Part shown: one piece after another, positions 22,252 through 33,660 of the stretch
How positions within the stretch are numbered: the first letter of the stretch is position 1
How the letters are laid out: every line of letters begins with the position of its first letter
Assembly: GCA_034509495.1 (NCBI GenBank)
Contig: CM067508.1
Span: 32,657,071 to 32,721,070, forward strand
Direction: 5' to 3'
Source: Acestrorhynchus altus
Taxonomy: Eukaryota; Chordata; Actinopteri; Characiformes; Acestrorhynchidae
DNA length: 64,000 nucleotides
Notes under the pieces: model-generated
Databases searched by the model: none
What the model saw: the letters and a program-made list of their open reading frames with translations, nothing else
Told to the model about the DNA's origin: nothing
Position numbers and translations under genes: made by a program

Positions 22252-23280
22252 GAACCACACTGAACCACGTCAACCACCCTGAGCCACCCTGAACCACACT
22301 GAACCATACTGAACCACATCAACCACCCTGAGCCACCCTGAACCACACTGAACCATACTGAACCACACTGAACCACATCAACCACATTGACCCACATCAA
22401 CCACCCAATACCACACTGAACCACATGAACCACACTGAACAACATCAACCACACTGAACCACCCTGAACCACACAGAACCACATCAACCATACTGAACCA
22501 CAAAAATCACACTGAATCACACTGATCATCAACCACACTGAACCACCCTGATCATCAACCACACTGAATCACCTTGAACCACACTGAACCACATCAACCA
22601 CATCAACCACACTGAACTGCCCTGAACCACATCAACCACACTGAATCCCCCTGAACCACATCAACCACACTGAACCCCCCTGAACCACATCAACCACACT
22701 GAACCCCCCTGAACCACATCAACCACACTGAACCACCCTGATCATCAACCACACTGAACCACCCTGAACCACACTGAACCACATCAACCACATTGAACTC
22801 CATTGAGCCACTCTGAACCACACTGAACCACATCAACCACACTGAACTGCCCTGAACCACATCAACCACACTGAATCCCACTGAACCACATCAACCACAC
22901 TGAACCCCCTTGAACCACATCAACCACACTGAACCACATCAACCACCCTATACCACACTGAACCACATCAACCACACTGAACCACATCAACCACACTGAA
23001 CCACATCAACCACACTGAACCACCCTGAACCACACTGAACCACATCAACCACACTGAACCACCCTGAACCACACTGAACCACATCCACCACACTGAACAT
23101 CAACCACTCTGAACCACAATGAATCACACTGAACCACACTGATCAACACTGAATCACACTGATCATCATCATCCACACTGAACCCCATTGAGCCACTCTG
23201 AACCACACTGAATCACACTGAACCACAGTGATCAACACTGAACTACACTGAATCACCCTGAACTACACTGAACCACACAG
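22252..23280. repeat. Minisatellite of 10-bp and 9-bp units, about 1.03 kb
   Basis: Tandem units of AACCACACTG (10 bp) alternate irregularly with AACCACATC (9 bp), plus variants such as AACCACCCTG, AATCACACTG and AACCCCCCTG. Higher-order blocks are visible, for example AACCACATC + AACCACACTG + AACCCCCCTG repeated near 22,640-22,720. Both strands give long open frames (rich in V, W, M, Q, G on the minus strand) only because the repeat lacks stops in some frames. It is not coding. Confidence 0.97.
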
Positions 23281-23510
23281 ACTGATCCTGTGAAAGCACT
23301 TTTTATTGTCCAGTAGGTGGCACTTGTACTGTGGGAGAGAGTGGAGCAGGAAGTGGATGTGAGAGAATGAACTTTTAATTCATTTAAGCTGCTCATCTGT
23401 TTTACCCTGTTTTACTGTGTTTCTTTACACAGAAATTCATAAATACAGTAATCTAGAGTTACAGCCTCACAGAGACGAGCTAAAATACCTTATTGTTATT
23501 ACCTGGACAT

Positions 23511-23600
23511 GTATTGTTGTATAAATGTATTTTTGTATAAATGTATTGTTGTATAAATGTATTGTTGTATAAATGTATTATTGTATAAATGTATTGTTGT
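23511..23600. repeat. 16-bp tandem repeat
   Basis: Between five and six units of GTATTGTTGTATAAAT, one with TTTTT and one with TATTA in place of TATTG. Confidence 0.9.
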
Positions 23601-23820
23601 TAATAAAGGCAGATGTTTTCAGGTAATCCAGGCTAAACTGGAAAAGTCAACTCTGAATTCATATTTCCCAGTTTGGATCTGGTATGGTTAGGATGATCAG
23701 ATAGTGGCCAGACTGCCTGACTGGAGGTGGATTTTAAAGGATCTTATTTTAATCTGAAGTGTAATGAAACAGTTTACTCAGAAAATTCATTACTATATGA
23801 AATAGACCTCGATATGAAAG

Positions 23821-24514
23821 ATGATCAGTAATGATCAGTAATGGTGAGTAATGGTCAGTAGTGGTGCATAATGGTGAGTAAGGGTCAGTAATGGTCAGCA
23901 ATGGTGAGCAAGGGTCAGTAAAAGTCAGTGATGGTCAGGATTGATGAGTAATGTCAGTAATGGTGAGTAAGGTTCAGTAACGGTGAGTTATGGTCAGTAA
24001 TGGCAAGGGTCAGTAATAGTGAGTAAGGGTCAGTTAGGGTCAGTGATGGTCAGTAATGGTAAATAATGGTGAGTAAGGGTCAGTATTGGTTAGTAAGGGT
24101 CAGTAATGATGAGTAATGGTGTGTAATGGTCAGTAATGATGAGTAAGGGTCAGCAATGGCGAGTAATGGTGAGTAATGATGAGTAATGGTGAATGAGGGT
24201 CAGTAATGGTGAGTAATGCTGAGTAAGGGACAATGATGGTGAGTAATGGTGAGTAATGGTGAGTACAGGTCAGTAATGGTGAGTAAGGGTCAGTAATAAT
24301 GAGTAATGGTTTGTAATGGTGAATAATGGTGAATGAGGGTCAGTAATGGTGAGGAAGGGACAATAATGATGAGTAATGGTGAGTACAGGTCAGTAATGGT
24401 GAGTAAGGGTCAGTAATAATGAGTAATGGTGAATAATAGTGAGTAATTGTGAGTAATTGTCACTGTTACACAAACTGATTAATTGATGGTGAGTGATGGT
24501 CAGTGATGGTCAGC
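23821..24514. repeat. Minisatellite of about 9-10 bp units resembling splice donors
   Basis: About 70 degenerate units of AATGGTGAGT / AATGGTCAGT / AAGGGTCAGT over about 690 bp. Many units read GGTGAGTAA on the plus strand, close to the 5' splice-site consensus. It lies 540 bp beyond the 22.25-23.28 kb minisatellite. Confidence 0.95.
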
Positions 24515-24830
24515 AGTTACAGGCAGACTGTGTTCTACAGAAGCTGCAGTCGATCTTGGCTGTTATTGATGAATAAAGGAAGACAGACCTTCTGAAATGC
24601 ATGAAGCTCCTCAGTGAAGCGGACTGGATGAAGATCAGTAATAAACCCACAAGAAGGCGGTTCGCTGAAGGTCCTGCATCGCTGCTGCTCGAGGGTTTCT
24701 TCTCAGACTGGACTGAAGATAAACTCAGTCTAACTCCGCTGTGCTGCTCCTTTCCTCCGCAGCCGCCGGTCAGACTGTTTCACACACAGCTTTTCCTGCT
24801 CCATGCTGCTCCGCCGCGGCTTCGCGGAGC

Positions 24831-24950
24831 CGAGGAACCGCCGAGGAATTGCTGAGGAACCGCCGAGGAACCGCCGACGAATTGCTGAGGAACCGCCGAG
24901 GAGCTGAGAACTGGTGAGGAATCAGAGGAGCTGAGAACTGCTGAGGAGCC
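24831..24950. repeat. 11-bp GC-rich tandem repeat
   Basis: At least six 11-bp units alternate between CGAGGAACCGC and TGAGGAATTGC forms, grading into GAGGAGCTGAGAACTG repeats. Just before it, near 24,811-24,831, CCGCCGCGGCTTCGCGGAG contains short self-complementary parts. The GC-rich island is unusual in this AT-rich interval. Confidence 0.85.
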
Positions 24951-26322
24951 CCTGATTCTCCTCCCTGCTGGGAAGATGAAGCTGTCTCTTAGAAAGTGTG
25001 AGACATAATGAGGGACGCGGTGTGACGCTGCCTAAGACCCCCAAACACACCACCACCAGAGTGAAAGCCCACCATCCACAGGTCATCATATCTGAATACT
25101 AAAGCAGATTTAAACACCTCACTGATTAAGTCCCTCATCATTCTAAACTCACGTTCCTGAACCTGACTGCTTTTAAAACCAAAGCAATTTCCACCCAAAT
25201 CAATACCAGAGAAATGTTCTAAACATACCAACAGCAGATCTTTAATCTTCACCTTCATCCTCCTCTCACTCTCACGTTCACTGATGGTTTTATTAAGCTG
25301 CTGAGTGTTTAGGTGGCTGCTGTGCTAAAACATCTGGACTGAGTGAAGTTTACTGAACACAACTCTGTACAGGTTTGTGTGTCTTTAATTTTCACTTCTG
25401 ATGAATGTATGTTTATGTTTGGATATCAGTGATCAGTGACCATCAGATTTCAGTGATCAGTGACCATCAGATATCATCTGTTCTGCAATCTTTCAAACAC
25501 AGGAAAGAAAACCCAATAAAAATTCACACCCATATTTTCATATTTCCCTCAGTGACGGTTTTTACTGCTTATTAGAAAATGGGCCTCAGTACTCAAATCT
25601 TAGAAAGCTTCAGTCTCTTAAAGTTGTGTGAAATTTTACTTCAAAAATGACTCAGGATGTTGCCTCAGCCTTTTACTGACCTTCTGTGAAAGCCATAAAG
25701 TAGCCCAGTGGTTCCGCCCAGTATACATTGTTCTGCAAACACAAACCCAAGAACATGAGCTTCAATTTCATGTCATTTGAGGTTCAGCATGTTATTCATC
25801 GCAACAGTTGGACTTCTTGCGGCGTGATGATGGATCTTTGAGATGCAGCACATTTACATTGATCCGAAAGCTTCCATGGGAGTGGTTTCCACCCTGGTGT
25901 GAACAGAATGGCTTCAGAAGGAGCAAAGGCTGGACCTCCACCTCAAACACAGCTGGTGGGGGATGAACAGTTGGGGCAAACAAAACTGGGCCTACTAAAG
26001 CACCATACTCAGTTGACACACACATATTTGGATGACGTCTGAGAGATGCACCATTCTCCCAGTTGAATAAGAGACGGCGGTTGACAGGAAGCTGGATCAG
26101 ACACATCTTGTTCTTCCGACTGTGGATCCTGATTCCTTCATTTGATGTTTATGCTGAAGCAAAGGCTATAATGGAGGAAATCATGACGTTTGTGTATCAA
26201 ATATTTCTAATTATTATTTCTAATCTATCAGTATGTTTATTAGAATTAAACGGGCTCTTTTTGTTACCTTCCCTTCGATCTGTCTCTGTTCTGATCAGAT
26301 AAAACCATGGATCTCAATACTA
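24951..26322. other. Intergenic, no supported gene
   Basis: Complex sequence. A near-perfect duplication of CAGTGATCAGTGACCATCAG lies at about 25,428-25,471. An open frame of 104 codons (minus strand, 25,792-26,106) encodes a Leu/Pro-rich product I do not recognise. It has no start-site or exon evidence. Confidence 0.4.
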
Positions 26323-26332
26323 GCAATAATAA

Positions 26333-26394
<62 letters not shown>
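26323..26394. repeat. (AAT)n microsatellite
   Basis: About 24 AAT units with one AAA interruption. Confidence 0.95.
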
Positions 26395-26769
26395 GAAACT
26401 AAAGCAATCATTTTAATCGGGGGAAATCATTTTTGACAGAATGATGAGTATGATGGGTAACATTTGCAGCTTAGTGTTTATACAGTATATTGCTGCTGTC
26501 CACTGAGAACCATGTATCTCCATTTTCATCTGATTTTAGTTTTCTTCATGGTTTGAACCCTGTAGCTGCTCGGAACACGGTTTTAAAACATACACGTTTT
26601 TCACTGGACAGTGACAATAAGGACAAGGTTGTTTTGTTAAGTTCACATTTACTATATCAAACACTTTTAAGTGAAAACATATGCATGATGTGAGTCCTTT
26701 AATGTAAAAGTGGTGTGACTCGTTTGGTGATCAATAAGTATTGAAAACTGCTAATGTTAATATTTACTC

Positions 26770-26930
26770 ACAGTGGTGCTTTAAAGTTGCATCAGACCCA
26801 TGTTCTCTTGAGGTTCAGCTCACAGACAGAGCTTTAATTGTAGTTATTGCTGCACAAGTGGGTCACACCAGATACTGAAGGCAAAGATTCACAGTTGTTC
26901 TATTTTGTTCTCCGTATCTACGGTACGTTT
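26770..26930 (-). mobile_element. Small Tc1-like fragment (tentative)
   Basis: CCCATGTTCTCTTGAGGTTC resembles the block CCCACATTCTCTTGAGATTC at about 52,385-52,405. That block lies in the antisense of the Tc1 QQDNDPKH region. The neighbouring GTGGGTCACACCAGATACTG resembles a Tc1 terminal flank. The fragment is too short to be sure. Confidence 0.4.
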
Positions 26931-28492
26931 GGGATTACTTTTGGAAATCTGATGAAGTTGTAGGTTCACAAAGGGGATATTTTCCCCATTTAATGGAATC
27001 ATGATCAATATGACTTGATTTTTTAATACCAATAATTTACAAAAAGCACTTTCTGACTAGAAAGTTAGTCAATAAATTAAAACATATACTGTAAAATAAA
27101 TTAAATAAATAACTGCACAAATATTCACCACATTTAAAATGACTGATCTAATTCAATATATCCACACAGTTGATGCTAGTAGTGCAGTGAATGTGTCTCA
27201 AGTTATTGTAGTAAAATGAATGGCTGTCTGGAAGGTCCACTTACTGGTTCATCTTTTAAATACACTCAGTGGAAGTCTGAGAAAAGGTCATTAAAAACTC
27301 ATGGGATGGATACAAATAATGTCCAAAGCCAAATGTCCTTGAGCAGCACTTGAGCTGTGCTAGGAAGTCCAGGAGATGGGGGATGAGCAGCTACATACAT
27401 GCATGAATACAGAATTTAAAGCCAGATTATATTGATTATGATTTATTTATAAAATCTGAAAAATCCAAAGGTCTGGATACTTTATAGGCACAAAGTCGCT
27501 CATCTGTTGACATGGACAATTCTCGCTAATGTCACAGATGGCCTCATGCAGGCTTCTGCATTGTCCACTGTGGGTGGGAATGCCTTCTACATCATATTCC
27601 CAGTCCACATGTAACACTGTTCATTGAGGACCATTAAATGCCCACAAAATTTCAGAATTGGAGCGTCCCATTCATCTGACACCCACTATCACACCTCACT
27701 CAAACAAGATAACACCTCACAACCTATACAGGGGTGGGTGATCCCAAGCCGACCACTTCATAATCTGTACAGGCTGCTGTGCCATAACTTCTGGAATGTG
27801 AAAATTCGTGCTGTATGTGTATATGGTAGAAATATTTACAGCTGTCTTTGTGTCATCATTATTTCCCATTCAGAAGTAGACACAATATTCCATTCCACTG
27901 CTATTACCGTAAACGATAGAGCAGAAATCAATAACGCAACCCTGTCTTGGCACCCTGTGATTTACTTCCATTTGCCTTCACCACACAACAGTGACAGGGC
28001 CAATCTCATTATGTTTCATTTAATCCATTATATACAGCCTGGCACGTCTAGGTGTGTATTAAAAGCCTGGGCACTATGATAGGAGGTGAAAGTGAAATCG
28101 GGATTGTTTGAGGCCAACGCCAGTGTTAGAGGGAGAGAAGGTGCATTTCAGCTTATAATTACAGAGACACGTCACGAGTCCCTGATCTGGGCAAAACCAT
28201 TTATTTTCCAATTTGTTTTATGAAAAGGCGACGGATTGGCAATGGCCGTGTAAAAGGCTGCTTGACTCTGGCAGATGATTATTTTATGAATCTCTGAGAC
28301 TGAGGGACTGCTTTTAAGCTGTTATGATCTGAAATGTATTCACACATTCGAAGAAAGCCCACAACAATGCCAGAGACCCGATCAAAGGAGGCTTTATCTA
28401 AGTTCCATTGTGCAGAGCGTAATTAGATAGATAAGCTTAGAGAATGGCTAGGTTGTTGCTTTTTCCTTTGTGAAGGCACAGACTTATCAGCA

Positions 28493-28494
<2 letters not shown>
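26931..28494. other. Intergenic; repeat-poor block at about 28.08-28.49 kb
   Basis: No gene is supported. A 151-codon open frame (27,624-28,079, plus strand) has no recognised domain and no splice context. The part after 28,080 is unusually complex and free of simple repeats, with two TAATTA cores (CTTATAATTACAG, GCGTAATTAGATAG). It is a candidate conserved non-coding element. Confidence 0.4.

Positions 28495-28554
<60 letters not shown>
28495..28554. repeat. (GT)n microsatellite
   Basis: About 29 GT units. Confidence 0.95.
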
Positions 28555-28555
<1 letters not shown>

Positions 28556-28973
28556 ATAGCCATACTAAGCTCTCTAAATAGGTGCTCAGAGAATTAAACA
28601 GTGCCGTCGCCATGTTATCTTCATTCCAGCTCCGGACAGATATAATGATGTGTGTATAGCTTGAAAATTATCACTGGCTTGTAAGTGTCACCTTGTCCGA
28701 GCTGCAGCTTCCACATTATACAGCAAATGAAGTTCAGCAGAAATGAAAACAAAAGAAGAACAGTAAGTGTGTCATAGCCTATTCACATACAGACTGCATC
28801 CCATTAAGACATACAGTATGAGTCTGCATGTATCACTGCCAAGGACTTTTTTAAACTTGGAAAACAAACAAACAAACAAACACAAGCATTTCTTTTATAA
28901 ATTTTACCTGGAAAGCTGTGGCACAAGAAACACAAGAGTTGTCAGAGTGAATGTGGTCTGAATGTGTATCCAA

Positions 28974-29202
28974 AGTGGTTGCTGTGAAATTGCTATATTA
29001 TCTAAGATGGTTGCTAAGGTGTTTTTAGGCAGTTGTGGTATTCCAAGTGGTTGCTAAAGTTTTGCTATGCGGTTACTATGGTATTCCATGTGGCACCTAA
29101 GGCGCTGCAAAGTTGTTGCTATGGTATGCCAGGTGATTGCTAAGGTGTTGCCTTGTGGTTGCTATGGTATGCCAAGTGGTTGCTACACCATTACTATGGT
29201 AT
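28974..29202. repeat. Degenerate minisatellite of GGTTGCTA/GGTATGCC units
   Basis: The motif GTGGTTGCTATGGTATGCCA and variants (GGTTGCTAAGGTGTTGC) recur about every 28-35 bp for some 230 bp. Similar GGTTGCTA repeats are common in teleost genomes. Confidence 0.8.
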
Positions 29203-30060
29203 GTAATTTTAGTGTGTGATGTGCAGTGTGTCTGATTGTGCAGGACTGCCATAATGTTCTAATGTCTAATTCACTGCACACTTGTTGAGTTTTATTATGA
29301 CTTTTGATGTTCTCATTCTGATGTCCATGCTTTACCAAAACCTCCCATGGGAATTCTTTCAAACCTTTATTCTGGTGTTTCTTGAGGCACAGGTGCTGCA
29401 GTTGCAACTTGAAAACAATGCCAAGCACTATTTCCCCCCACATGCAAAGTTAAGACAAGTATATCAAGCTTGCCATGAAGAACACTCCCACCTGTGTTTG
29501 CGTGCCAACTGAAATAAGCATCCTCATTTATCTGTCTCTCCCACAGCACAGATGAGGATAATCCCCACTCTCCTTTTAGTGCTCATACATTATGCATCAT
29601 GTCAGTTTGCAATGTTGGCTGTCAGGTGACCGTAATTACTGAGGCCCTCCTGTGTGTAAATATAAGGATATGATTTCCTCATTATCTCTAGTGATTATTC
29701 TAAACTCTTTTCAGAAGTGTATGTACAGACATAAAACACAACCTCCTTAATGATTTATTTCCAGTAACAATTTAAATTTGTGTGTCTACTACCTGCTACC
29801 GTGGGGACGTGCCATGAGGATTTGAGTGCAATCAATACAGCAAGAGGAAATTGTCCCCCCACCCCCTGTCCCCCAATTCATGTCAAAGGAGCTCAGCTTG
29901 ACCGCCCTAAGGCAGTGGTTGTAGCCACAGAGTTCTTTGAAGAGCTCAGGCCTGAACTAACTTCCACATTGAGGGGAGGGCTAGAGGTCATGGGTGGAGA
30001 TAGTGTTGCTGAACAGAAAGATTAGAAGAGCCTCAAATCAGTAGACAAGCTCGCATCATC
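29203..30060. other. Intergenic, nothing certain; complex block at 29.33-29.70 kb
   Basis: No gene is supported. The part 29,330-29,700 lacks simple repeats, has open frames on both strands that I cannot assign, and contains TTATGCATCATG and CCGTAATTACTGAGG. It is a possible conserved non-coding element. Confidence 0.35.
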
Positions 30061-30519
30061 ATATATAAATGTATAAATGTATAAATGTATAAAGGTGAGT
30101 CAGTGGCTTTGTGCCTGAATAAGGTGCTTTGCAAATGGTAATGCTCAAACTGAATGGCTTCACATCATGGTGTTTTAAAGCATCCCCACCTCAACAATAT
30201 CACAAGAAATTAAGAATGTTAAGAAGTTACACTGAACACACCTATGATGGGCTAGACGTGGTAAAGCCTTATCGGTAAACGCATTCCAGCACTGATAGGA
30301 AAGGCTGGGGTTTTGCATTATATTCATATTAATAAATGAACGGATTTCAATGAAATTACCTCATTAAAGGTAAGATGCATCTTAACTTGTACTGTGTAAA
30401 GTGACAGTAGATCAAAGTACTAAGTTGTGTGGGTGGGTTGAACCTGGTCTCTGCACAATTTAACAGTCATTGTTAAACAAAAATATCAATGAACACTAAC
30501 AATATACAATAATGCAATA

Positions 30520-30571
<52 letters not shown>

Positions 30572-31124
30572 CATTCAGTCTATGTACTAGTTTGTCCCTC
30601 TCAGTTTTCACCTGTATATATAAAATAAAATATTTCTTAAAAAACACAATCACAGTGAAAAGCTCTTGAACATTAGGACTGAAATATCTCAGATAAACTT
30701 GTAGAGACCGGGGGGTTCTGTCTGTGTTGTGCTTTTTAATTATTTTATTTATTTATTTATTTAGATTAAAACAGAGGACTGAATAGGAAATAAAGATGTC
30801 GAACTGATCAAAATAGTGTAACCTGTTGTGGGGAATTTTGAATTGTATTTTGTTTTACTATGTTTTCGCTCAAATGACTAGAGAAAGTGATTTTTATGGT
30901 GGAGATTATAGCTGCTGTTGGTAGCGATGTGTAACTTTTAAGATACAGCTTAAAGATAGGTTGGAACTAATTGCTTGGTGATTAAATGTTAGTAATTCGT
31001 AAACTCATAAGGGCTGTTTACGTTTAAACTAAGCTACAGTCTGACATTCAACTTACTATGATTCACAGGTAAAAGTTCAGGAAAATTGTGGATAGTGGAA
31101 AATGAGTGAGGGGCTGTTCGCTGT
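30061..31124. other. AT-rich intergenic with (ATAAATGT)n and (AT)n
   Basis: It starts with four ATAAATGT-type units (30,063-30,096). A run of about 22 AT units lies at 30,523-30,566 and an ATTT run near 30,743-30,764. Nothing else is recognised. Confidence 0.7.
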
Positions 31125-31230
31125 CTTAATTTTGCTCACACAGTGTTCAAATTAAAAAATAAAAGTCCTGGAAAGGATTAAAACTGATACATACAAAAAT
31201 AACAAAAATAATAAAGAACATTGAGGGTTT
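31125..31230 (-). repeat. Family X fragment
   Basis: The order GCTCACACAGTGTTCAAATT, AATAAAAGTCCTGGAAAGGA, TGATACATACAAAAATAAC and AATAATAAAGAACATT matches the minus-strand copies near 58.1 and 63.5 kb. A (TTC)n microsatellite follows at 31,247-31,287. Confidence 0.65.
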
Positions 31231-31246
31231 TTCTTTCAAACATATA

Positions 31247-31287
31247 TCTTCTTCTTCTTCTTCTTCTTCTTCTTCTTCTTCTTCTTC
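31247..31287. repeat. (TTC)n microsatellite
   Basis: About 13 uninterrupted TTC/CTT units. Confidence 0.95.
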
Positions 31288-31769
31288 CAATATATCCACA
31301 AATTGTTTGCAAAATATAATTAATAGAATTGCAATTTAGAAATGTCCTAACTTGTTTGTATAAAAATCCTGAAACATAAGAGATTAAAACAGGTGTACAT
31401 TTATATTTAGGTAAAATGACAAAATGTCTCATAATTATTATTTTGTTTTTATTATGCTGATGTCTTTTTGCCTTTTCTTTTTGTGAATGTATTCAATATC
31501 CAGGTTTCTGTGTTTATGCATTATTAATGTAAACTCCTAAACATCTCCCAATTTAAATGTTATGATAAGCAATGAGAATGGTGAGTTTACAAAGCCCATG
31601 ATTAATTAGATTATTAAATTAAATTAGAAAATGATTACCACTTGTCCTGCAGTTTAACTTATTACTAGATGATTTAGAGATTGAAAACCCTTACAAACAT
31701 ACTCTGGACTCCTTTTAAGAAGAATGCACCAACTATTTTTAAGTATCTAAGACTTCACAGAATGTCTTA

Positions 31770-31882
31770 ACCCAGTATTTCTCAAGCCTGTCCTGCAGGT
31801 TTTAGAGGAATCCCTGCTTTAACACTCTGAAAGGGCTTGTTAATGAGCAGATCAGTTAGACCAGGGTTGAGATACATTGTTG
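31770..31882. mobile_element. Palindromic MITE-like fragment
   Basis: CTCAAGCCTGTCCTGCAGGTTT ... GACCAGGGTTGAGATACATT has the decayed inverted ends of the same kind of repeat as at 5.9 and 33.5 kb. Confidence 0.4.
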
Positions 31883-32261
31883 AAACCAGTGAGAGAACTT
31901 CAAACTACAAAGGTCCCACTGAGAATCTAACCAGGTACCACCATCAGAATCATTTTTCATTTGATCCCTTTTGTTGACAAATGCAATGAAAAGTCCAGTA
32001 CAATGCTTTCAGAGTTGAAATACAAACACAATTAAAATGAATAATAACAAAGTAAAAATGAAATACTTTCTAATTCCCAGAAATTTCAAAAGGCTTAGCA
32101 GGCTATAGGAGCCCCCATTAGGTAAAAAATACACATTCCTCAACGGCATTTGATAAAGACTGCATATGGAAATACATCTAAAGAAGATTGCTTGCTCTTG
32201 ATCCATTAAAAACCAGACATTATTATTTGTTTTGTAACTGACATTGATTGTGCAATAGGTA

Positions 32262-32820
32262 CACACTATATGCACAAACACCCACACTTGCACTCATAGC
32301 TTCTGCGTGGTAAGACCCCTGTGGATATCTGATTAGACATACATTATGCATTAGGAGCGTCTGCTGGATTAGAGTCATCACCATGTGGCACTGGTGTCAC
32401 CCCAGCTTACACACACTGGCCTGTAATTTCCTCCATAATCACACTCCAAATGAAAAACATGACCCTAGGAGCAAACAGAAAAAAGAAACAGAGAAATGGA
32501 AAAAAGAGTAGAGCAATATTTTAAACCCAAAGTCACACGAAGCATGTAACTGCATAAATAGAAGCAGACTGTAATTGTATTCCTCACTAGTAAGCAAAGA
32601 TATTCCATCAAAACTGCAGATTCTATACTGGTCCCTGTAGAGAAGTACTGCCAATAGAATTGGACTCTCTGGAGATAAAAATGAACATATTGGCACCACT
32701 TGGACAGTAGAGACAGTTACTCCAACAAAACAGGATCAACTCTTTTGAATACCCCTCACTTCAGAAAACTAACAACAAATGAGCAGGTGTCCCAATACTT
32801 TTGTCCATATAGTATATACT
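32262..32820. mobile_element. Tc1-type MITE, family Y (near full length)
   Basis: The left end CACACTATATGCACAAACAC is an inverted match to the right end GTCCCAATACTTTTGTCCAT / ATAGTATA. The interior holds CCAATAGAATTGGACTCTCT followed by GGAGATAAAAATGAACATA, seen reverse-complemented at 56.36-56.42 kb and 62.79-62.85 kb. There is no transposase frame. TATATAGT-type ends and ACTTTTGTCC are typical of Tc1/IS630-derived small elements in fish. Confidence 0.65.
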
Positions 32821-33487
32821 GTATGAGCTATGGTATACCCTAATTGCATAGTACCTCAATGCCCGTGGACAGCACTAGACTGGTGGCTGATAAGTCCAAT
32901 AAGGCAGTGTTGAAGGTTGAAGCTTGTCACTGACTTTAGTATGGTGACTGTTTCTGCCGAAAGCTCTTTAACACCCATCACCATACAGGCCTGACGACTC
33001 TGATTATTGTCAGACCTCATCAAAATCAGACAACACCAGACTAAGAGGTGTCAGAATTGGAGTGAAAAGACTGGAGCTTCATTACATAAGCAGCCTCACT
33101 CAAAATCAGAAGAAGGACGAGATGTTGCTTATGCAGAAATATCAACGTGTTGAGAGTTGAATGGCCAGAATTATTCTGCTCATGCATTTCATCAAGTGAG
33201 GGAGCACAGATGGCAATCACAATTTATTCTTGAGGCAAAGTGGGGGATGATCAATTGAAAATTGCTGCACTGCTCATAAATTGCATTGCATTGGATTGAA
33301 TGACCATAAGGAAAATAGTGAACGATCAAAATCTTTCTGAAGGTCAAAGAGGCCAAACCTCTGCTGTTGTTCTTTGGTAATAAACAACAAATACACTCCA
33401 ATGTATCTCACTCTGCCGTTTTCTCAAGTTTTAGGATATGAAACATGAGCAAGAACAATTATATGCACATTTCACAAGCAGGTAATC

Positions 33488-33640
33488 AAGGTGCACAACT
33501 CCAGTCCTGGAGGGCTAGTTTCCAGCCAAGTTTAGTAGTTGCCACACTTAAATGCACTCAAAGACACTGGCAAACATACTCGGAGTATGTGCTGGTAGGT
33601 CAATGACTGGCCCTCCAGGACTGGAGATTAGCACGCATGT
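33488..33640. mobile_element. Palindromic MITE-like repeat (best copy)
   Basis: The left block CTCCAGTCCTGGAGGGCTAG and right block TGGCCCTCCAGGACTGGAG are inverted copies about 100 bp apart. The transcript of either strand could fold into a hairpin. Confidence 0.7.
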
Positions 33641-33660
33641 TCTAATCTAACGTCAGTCAA

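Noticed and set aside
22245..22881. Minus-strand frames rich in SVWLMWFSVVQ
   Set aside because: They are minisatellite translations. The repeat lacks stop codons in that frame.
24601..24855. An 84-codon frame with an initiating Met before the GC-rich repeat
   Set aside because: No recognised domain, no splice sites and no transcription evidence. The end lies in a tandem repeat.
25792..26106. A 104-codon minus-strand frame with Leu/Pro-rich sequence
   Set aside because: I could not assign it to any family and it has no exon context. It was left as unassigned sequence.
27624..28079. A 151-codon plus-strand frame, the longest in the gene-poor part
   Set aside because: The start shown would be a non-ATG codon, the composition looks non-coding (rich in H, I, S, N), and no domain is recognised. 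One frame of this length in 43 kb on two strands is expected by chance.
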